From the NCBI GenBank assembly GCA_016789295.1, contig JAEUQL010000114.1, forward strand, positions 1 to 9,430: 9,430 nt of DNA, given 5' to 3'. The notes under the pieces were generated by a model. The model was not told the origin of the DNA and did no database searches. It saw nothing but the letters and a program-made list of their open reading frames with translations. Positions within the stretch are counted from its first letter, which is position 1; every line of letters starts with the position of its first letter. Origin of the DNA: Blastocatellia bacterium (GTDB taxonomy: Bacteria; Acidobacteriota; Blastocatellia; Chloracidobacteriales; JADJPF01). Positions 5,388 through 9,430 of this stretch are shown piece by piece. The position numbers were made by a program, and so were the translations under genes.

Positions 5388-7427
5388 ATGCAAAAAAGAG
5401 TTTCTAAATTCTTTATCGCGCTTATTATTTTGGCTTCATTTCTAAGTACCGCTTATCCACAATCGCGTGCACGCACAACAGAAGAAGAGCAATCACGTGC
5501 ACGCGAAATTTCAAATGTATCTATAGAGAGCAAAGGGATAACTATCTCATATCTTGAAAGAAAAGGTGCTACTGAAGTAGGCTTTCGCTATCCAAACGAT
5601 CCAGAAAACCTGCAACAACCACGCGGTACAGTAAAAGTAGAGAGAAAGGGTGGTTACTGCGAAATAGATGTTCAGAAGAAGTTTGATCTTCCTGGCCCTG
5701 CATCGGATCTTTATCTATACTTTACTGGAACTGAAAATGGCCGTAAACTCTATCCTAAGTTTGATATTAAATCTTTAGGAGTAGAGAGATTTAAGAACAA
5801 ATTTACTTATGTCTTTTGGGTAGTCACAACAAATGGCATTACAGAAAATCTAGGAGAAGTACTTTTTCGTGATGATCTAGGAATACAGTCAGATGCACGC
5901 GCCATTGACGTAACTACTCGACAACCAATCTTTGCAATGATGATCACGGCTGAGCCTCATGCATATGTCACAACTCCATCTGATGCAGTAGTACTGGTAA
6001 ACTATGGACAGTTTGGCACCTTTACATCATCGAAAGGAACTCCAGTAAGCGACGAACTTCAGTATGTTCCTAGAAAAGAGCTTTCTGAACTTTTTCAGCA
6101 GATCAACTTCCCATTCCCTGACAATGCAAATCTGAAGTTTAGACACCGTCAAACACGCTCAACCCTTTCTCAAGCAAGAGCTGCTGTTGAGATAGCAGAA
6201 CGTGCTATTACTGCAGCAAGAAAAAACAAGGAGTTAGATCCCAGAACACCAGATACGTTAGTCGATAGAATGCGTCAGAGGTTACAATTCTCTGTCTCCG
6301 ACGAGATTCAATCGGCTAGGATTCTTGATGATGCACGAGATTTTTTGGCAAGTGCAGAGCGCGACTACGGCTCTTTGGTAAATGACGATACTCCTTCTAA
6401 CGGCAAAGATCCTCTACGACCTATTGTACAAAAAGCACGTAATGCCAATCAGCTTGCACAAGAAGCTACACTTTATGCAGACATTGCAACTTATCAAATC
6501 GCCATACGTCAGAAAGACGCTCTGATAAGTCTACTTGTAGAAGAAGACCTAGCACTCAAGGAGCGTATCCGTCAGTTAGAAGCTGAAAACAGTGGCTTAC
6601 GTGACACCATAAGACGTCTTGAGGCAGAGATCCGACAGTTAAACATTACTATACAAGAGCTAAACAATGAGATAGATCGATTAAAGCGAGAGATCGCCCG
6701 CTATGAAGCACAACTACGTGATTTGCAAGCCCGAATATTACGTCTTGAGCAAGAGAATGCCAGGTTAAACGGCGAACTGAAGCGCATATGCAATGAACTC
6801 AGGAAAGTTATAGATACACTGGGTGATATCGAGCAGCAAGGTACCACAGTTACAGTTCGACTAAAGTCTGATGTACTCTTTCCTGAAGCTGTCTATATAC
6901 TTGCAGCCGATAGAGATTTGAATAAAGATGTGAGACCACGCCTTGCACAACTTGCACTATTACTCCAAATACTCTTTCGCGATGCAAGATTTCAGTTCAT
7001 AGGACACACAGACACAGTAGACACAGATGGCTACAACCAATGGCTTTCTGAACAGCGTGCTTTGGAAGTGATGAGGTTTTTCTACCAAGCTAGATTACAA
7101 GTTATGTCTTCTGACGATCTACTTCGCTCTGACTATCAACAAAAGATCCAGTTAGCCGATAGGCTTCTTGGGCCTGAGTTTCCTGAATGGAAACCAAAAA
7201 GTCGGCCTGGCGGAATAGGCGACCAGAACAGCAAAATGGAGAAGTTTAGACAGCAACGCCAAGACCTTCTTTTGAGTCTTTCAAGTGTGGTGCAAGGTAG
7301 AGGAGAGCTTGAGCCAAGAGTTAGTCCAGAAACAACTGAAGAGCATAGACAGCTCAACAGGCGTGTGGAGATCAAGATAGAGCTTCCTCCAGAATCTAGT
7401 TTTGAGTATTGCAACCCGAAACAGTAG
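5388..7427 (+). CDS. Secreted coiled-coil protein with C-terminal OmpA-like peptidoglycan-binding domain
   Basis: The 679-residue product starts with a Sec signal peptide: basic MQKRVSK, a hydrophobic core at about 8-20, and probable cleavage after Ala22 (STA/YPQ). There is no lipobox Cys, so it is probably periplasmic or outer-membrane associated. Residues about 40-250 are a beta-rich domain I cannot assign, including IFAMMITAEPHAYVTTPSDA (181-200). Residues about 255-370 are helical and Ala/Arg rich. About 372-475 is a long heptad coiled coil (for example IRQLEAENSGLRDTIRRLEA). The C-terminal OmpA-like domain (about 485-666) carries FIGHTD (537-542) and SEQRALEVM (554-562), which include the Asp and Arg that hold diaminopimelate in this family, and ends with NRRVEIKIE (657-665). 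Some 85-90 residues lie between the two halves of this domain, more than usual. It likely tethers the envelope to peptidoglycan. GAGG lies 6 nt before the ATG and overlaps the dut stop. A strong terminator follows. Confidence 0.92.
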   Translation: MQKRVSKFFIALIILASFLSTAYPQSRARTTEEEQSRAREISNVSIESKGITISYLERKGATEVGFRYPNDPENLQQPRGTVKVERKGGYCEIDVQKKFDLPGPASDLYLYFTGTENGRKLYPKFDIKSLGVERFKNKFTYVFWVVTTNGITENLGEVLFRDDLGIQSDARAIDVTTRQPIFAMMITAEPHAYVTTPSDAVVLVNYGQFGTFTSSKGTPVSDELQYVPRKELSELFQQINFPFPDNANLKFRHRQTRSTLSQARAAVEIAERAITAARKNKELDPRTPDTLVDRMRQRLQFSVSDEIQSARILDDARDFLASAERDYGSLVNDDTPSNGKDPLRPIVQKARNANQLAQEATLYADIATYQIAIRQKDALISLLVEEDLALKERIRQLEAENSGLRDTIRRLEAEIRQLNITIQELNNEIDRLKREIARYEAQLRDLQARILRLEQENARLNGELKRICNELRKVIDTLGDIEQQGTTVTVRLKSDVLFPEAVYILAADRDLNKDVRPRLAQLALLLQILFRDARFQFIGHTDTVDTDGYNQWLSEQRALEVMRFFYQARLQVMSSDDLLRSDYQQKIQLADRLLGPEFPEWKPKSRPGGIGDQNSKMEKFRQQRQDLLLSLSSVVQGRGELEPRVSPETTEEHRQLNRRVEIKIELPPESSFEYCNPKQ

Positions 7428-7430
7428 AGC

Positions 7431-7463
7431 TAGAGAAAGCACGATATGATCGTGCTTTCTCTA
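7431..7463 (+). terminator. Strong terminator hairpin ending the dut operon
   Basis: The sequence from 7431 to 7445 is an exact reverse complement of 7449-7463, giving a 15-bp perfect stem with a 3-nt loop (ATG). It begins 3 nt after the stop of the OmpA-like gene and is followed by the T-rich CTTTCTTGT. This fits a rho-independent terminator for the four-gene + strand unit. Because it also lies beyond the 3' end of the convergent PilZ gene (stop at 7519), it may stop transcripts from that side as well. Confidence 0.85.
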
Positions 7464-7518
7464 CTTTCTTGTAGAGTAGTGAACTTATGGGCTGTAGATA
7501 GCCGAGCTTCCGGGTCGG

Positions 7519-7815
7519 TTACGATGTCTCACAAGAAGGTTCAAATTTAATACCTACCCGCCATCTTCTATCTTTCTTTTCTACCCACCTTACAGAAGCT
7601 ATAGCCAAGTTTTCTAGCTGACCAACTCTAAAAAATATCTTGAGTTTCTGACCAATAGAGACTTCATTAGACAACTCAATACAAGCCCCGCTAAAACTAG
7701 TATTTTCTGTAAATACAAGCTCAACAAAAAAAGTCGATCTTTGATCTATTCCTTGAGCAATCAGTGGAATGTGCTCGATCTTTCTCGGTTCTCGCCGCCT
7801 TTGTAATGAAATCAC
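7519..7815 (-). CDS. Single-domain PilZ protein, putative c-di-GMP receptor
   Basis: The 98-residue product is essentially one PilZ domain. It has both c-di-GMP-binding signatures: RRxxR near the N terminus (Arg7, Arg8, Arg11 in QRRREPRK) and [D/N]xSxxG at NTSFSG (38-43). The usual beta-barrel pattern follows, with IGQKLKIFFRV (54-64), SVRWVEKKDRRW (74-85) and the typical closing strand RVGIKFEP (86-93). Such proteins bind cyclic di-GMP in the cytoplasm and relay it to a partner controlling motility, polysaccharide export or gene expression. The partner is not evident from the neighbours. The start is GTG at 7815, since an in-frame TAA lies three codons upstream and no ATG occurs near the N terminus. 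AAGGA precedes it by only 3 nt, a short spacing that may mean modest translation. It lies 131 nt downstream of the decarboxylase on the same strand and could be co-transcribed, but has possible promoters of its own. Confidence 0.88.
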   Translation of the reverse strand: MISLQRRREPRKIEHIPLIAQGIDQRSTFFVELVFTENTSFSGACIELSNEVSIGQKLKIFFRVGQLENLAIASVRWVEKKDRRWRVGIKFEPSCETS

Positions 7816-7822
7816 AAGTCCT

Positions 7823-7881
7823 TAGTATTCTATCTTTCTTAGAGTTTTTTGCATAAGCGAAATTATCTTACTAGAATACTA
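7823..7881. repeat. Perfect 10-bp inverted repeat in front of the PilZ gene
   Basis: TAGTATTCTA (7823-7832) and TAGAATACTA (7872-7881) are exact reverse complements separated by 39 nt. In the - strand direction the downstream arm ends on the first A of the AAGGA ribosome binding site (7823-7819). The upstream arm overlaps candidate promoter boxes. As RNA the arms could pair next to the ribosome binding site, and as DNA they could be paired operator half-sites. Both readings are inference. Confidence 0.4.
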
Positions 7882-7905
7882 CTTTTCCCAAGCCTTTTTT
7901 TTCAA
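7862..7905 (-). promoter_or_regulatory. Candidate promoters for the PilZ gene
   Basis: Two overlapping sigma70-like arrangements can be read on the - strand. One is TTGAAA (7905-7900), 18 nt, TAGTAT (7881-7876). The other is TTGGGA (7891-7886), 18 nt, GATAAT (7867-7862). The first has its -10 box inside the upstream arm of the inverted repeat. The second has that arm lying in its spacer. The region is AT-rich, so chance matches are likely. Confidence 0.25.
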
Positions 7906-7946
7906 AATAACCTCTAATTTTTCTGATTTATCTGTTTGCACAACCT

Positions 7947-9302
7947 TTATTTAGTCAAAGTTAGCCTAGTTACTTTATCTAGTGTCTGCCATATATGGTC
8001 TATCCAATCTAGATGTTCAGGCTTTAGTAGGCACGATCTAAAGCAAGTAATGCGTTGTTGGTCATAAATCATATCTGGAAAATTTTCTACAAAGAATTTT
8101 ATTGGCAGGTCGGCAGTTGCCAGATGCAACCCTTCTTTGGAAGCTTGAACAAAGATCTCTTTTGCTAGTAGAGAAGATCTACTAACACTTTCTGCTTTTA
8201 CAGCCCAAATAAGAATATCGAGTTCCGGCGCAAAAGCCGTTAAAAACCTACCGTCATTCGATACTTTTTCAAAAAGCTTCTTTGCTGCTTCCCTGCACCT
8301 ACTCAAGCTTTTAGCAAATTCACCACCTTTTTCTAGAGGAAGAAGTTGTTGTGTAGCCCAAAGGGCTACAGCAGCAGAGCCTGGACGTGAACATTCAAGA
8401 CTTATCTCTCCAAGATGGATCTCTGAAGAAGTGAAATAGGTATAAGGACTGTCGTGTTTGTAGAAGCGTCCAACAGATGGATCGCGAAAGAGTACACATC
8501 CACAGCCATAAGGCTGCAGACCATGCTTGTGTGGATCGATCACTATCGAATCTACTTCTTTGAGAAGGCTGTATTCAATTGTCGTTTCAGGTCGTAAATT
8601 GTCGGTAAGCGTAAAATAACCACCATAAGCAGCATCGGCGTGAATACGAAAGTTATACTGAGATTGAAGTTTAAGAATTTCTGACAAAGGATCGACCGAG
8701 CCAGTTGCAGTTGTTCCAATAGTTACAACTACCGTTCCTACATCACCTTCATCCAGAAGACGTTTAAGAGACCTTATATCCATTCGACCAAATTTATCAG
8801 ACTCTACAGATTGAAATGGAAGCGCAAGTACTCCACAAATACGGTTGTGTGTGTAATGCGCCTGCTCAGAAGCTACTATTTTCTTACCAGGACTAGATTG
8901 GCCAGCTATCCATAAACTTTCCAGATTGGCCATAGTACCGCCACCACAGAGGTGTCCCAATGCAGTGCTCCAGCCAAACATTTTAGCGATTTCTGCTACT
9001 ACTTCTTTCTCCATCAATGTGCTGGCACGCCCACCATCTAAAGCATGATTGTTTGGGTTTATCCAGAGAGACAGTGTATAAGCAAGACGGGCTATTGGAT
9101 GTGGGGGTTTGAGCATCTGTCCTGCATAAAGTGGATGTGGATAAGGAAAGTTGTCCTTCATCCGTTCTGCTACTGTTGATAGTACAGCTTCCACTTTTTC
9201 AACTTCGATTGTCGGATTATATGCTGGTAGGTCTTTGAAGCTTTCTTCTAATCGATCTAGTGCCTTTTGCAGTGTTAACAAGCTAGACTTTTCAAGTACC
9301 AT
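7947..9302 (-). CDS. PLP-dependent group II amino-acid decarboxylase
   Basis: The 451-residue product belongs to fold-type I, group II PLP decarboxylases (the glutamate, tyrosine, aromatic-amino-acid and diaminobutyrate decarboxylase superfamily). Landmarks: KPPHPIARLAYTLSLWINPN (65-84) and a Glu-rich helix (LMEKEVVAEIAKMFGW, 96-111) at the dimer interface; GHLCGGGTMANLESLW (116-131), the phosphate-binding region; ASEQAHYTHN (144-153), with His149 expected to stack on the PLP ring; HADAAYGGYF (221-230), with Asp223 pairing with the pyridine nitrogen; IDPHKHG (255-261), with Lys259 as the Schiff-base lysine; and SRPGSAAVALW (305-315). Length and motif order indicate an intact cytoplasmic enzyme. 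The HKPP/NPNN-like N-terminal style is closer to tyrosine-decarboxylase-type members than to GadB, but the substrate cannot be assigned. No amino-acid antiporter lies beside it. The ATG is preceded by AAGAGG with 7 nt spacing. A possible -10 box, TATGAT (9350-9345, - strand), lies about 40 nt upstream without a good -35. No clear terminator follows its stop. Confidence 0.9.
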   Translation of the reverse strand: MVLEKSSLLTLQKALDRLEESFKDLPAYNPTIEVEKVEAVLSTVAERMKDNFPYPHPLYAGQMLKPPHPIARLAYTLSLWINPNNHALDGGRASTLMEKEVVAEIAKMFGWSTALGHLCGGGTMANLESLWIAGQSSPGKKIVASEQAHYTHNRICGVLALPFQSVESDKFGRMDIRSLKRLLDEGDVGTVVVTIGTTATGSVDPLSEILKLQSQYNFRIHADAAYGGYFTLTDNLRPETTIEYSLLKEVDSIVIDPHKHGLQPYGCGCVLFRDPSVGRFYKHDSPYTYFTSSEIHLGEISLECSRPGSAAVALWATQQLLPLEKGGEFAKSLSRCREAAKKLFEKVSNDGRFLTAFAPELDILIWAVKAESVSRSSLLAKEIFVQASKEGLHLATADLPIKFFVENFPDMIYDQQRITCFRSCLLKPEHLDWIDHIWQTLDKVTRLTLTK

Positions 9303-9430
9303 TTCTAAACCTCTTGCTACTTTTTAGTAACCAGTATTAAGCCTATCATACAAAAGAAGCCGAGGTACGTCTTCAGCCATCGACCAAAACTAACCACGAT
9401 TGTTAATAAACATAGTTGGAGAAATTACAG

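Noticed and set aside
5463..5510. Repeated SRART / SRARE words near the N terminus of the OmpA-like protein
   Set aside because: Only two short copies, best explained as low-complexity sequence after the signal peptide rather than a functional repeat.
7136..7414. - strand frame of 92 aa opposite the OmpA domain
   Set aside because: It is the complement of conserved OmpA-domain sequence, with Ser/Leu/Cys-rich composition typical of a shadow frame.
1..9430. Search by eye for CRISPR arrays, IS elements, tRNAs, phage or defence genes, and toxin-antitoxin pairs
   Set aside because: No spaced direct repeats, transposase motifs, tRNA-like cloverleaf or known defence domains were seen. The region reads as ordinary chromosome.

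Overview
The window is a stretch of ordinary bacterial chromosome, moderately AT-rich (roughly 40-45 % GC by eye), with tightly packed genes on both strands. No tRNA, rRNA, CRISPR array, insertion sequence or phage gene was seen. A secreted OmpA-like protein with a Sec signal peptide points to a Gram-negative (diderm) bacterium. The N-terminal style of that protein and the single-domain PilZ protein recall Acidobacteriota (perhaps Blastocatellia), but this rests on memory of the families, not on a search, and the phylum should be treated as open.

Layout. Positions 1-54 look like the last codons of a gene entering from the left. Next, on the + strand, is a 533-residue polytopic membrane protein (154-1755) of the '6-pyruvoyl-tetrahydropterin synthase-related' / GT-C-like type. 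It converges on an OPT-family transporter on the - strand (1796-3745, start revised to an ATG with a good ribosome binding site). A perfect 10-bp hairpin lies between the two 3' ends.

From 3946 to 7427 four + strand genes form what looks like one operon, with gaps of 32, 6 and 3 nt. It holds two uncharacterised soluble proteins (119 and 193 aa), a dUTPase (dut) with all five motifs, and a 679-aa exported coiled-coil protein with a C-terminal OmpA-like peptidoglycan-binding domain. The unit ends at a 15-bp perfect terminator hairpin. It combines nucleotide-pool sanitation with a cell-envelope protein, and the two unknown proteins in front are the least explained content here.

The right part is on the - strand: a 98-aa single-domain PilZ protein with both c-di-GMP-binding motifs (7519-7815), preceded by a long-spaced perfect inverted repeat. 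Upstream of that is a PLP-dependent group II amino-acid decarboxylase (7947-9302) whose substrate cannot be told from sequence alone. Positions 9303-9430 are its upstream region and hold no recognisable gene.

I did not find a convincing new multi-gene system. The best candidates for follow-up are the two unknown proteins coupled to dut and the OmpA-like gene, the large insertion in the OmpA domain, and the inverted repeat before the PilZ gene.
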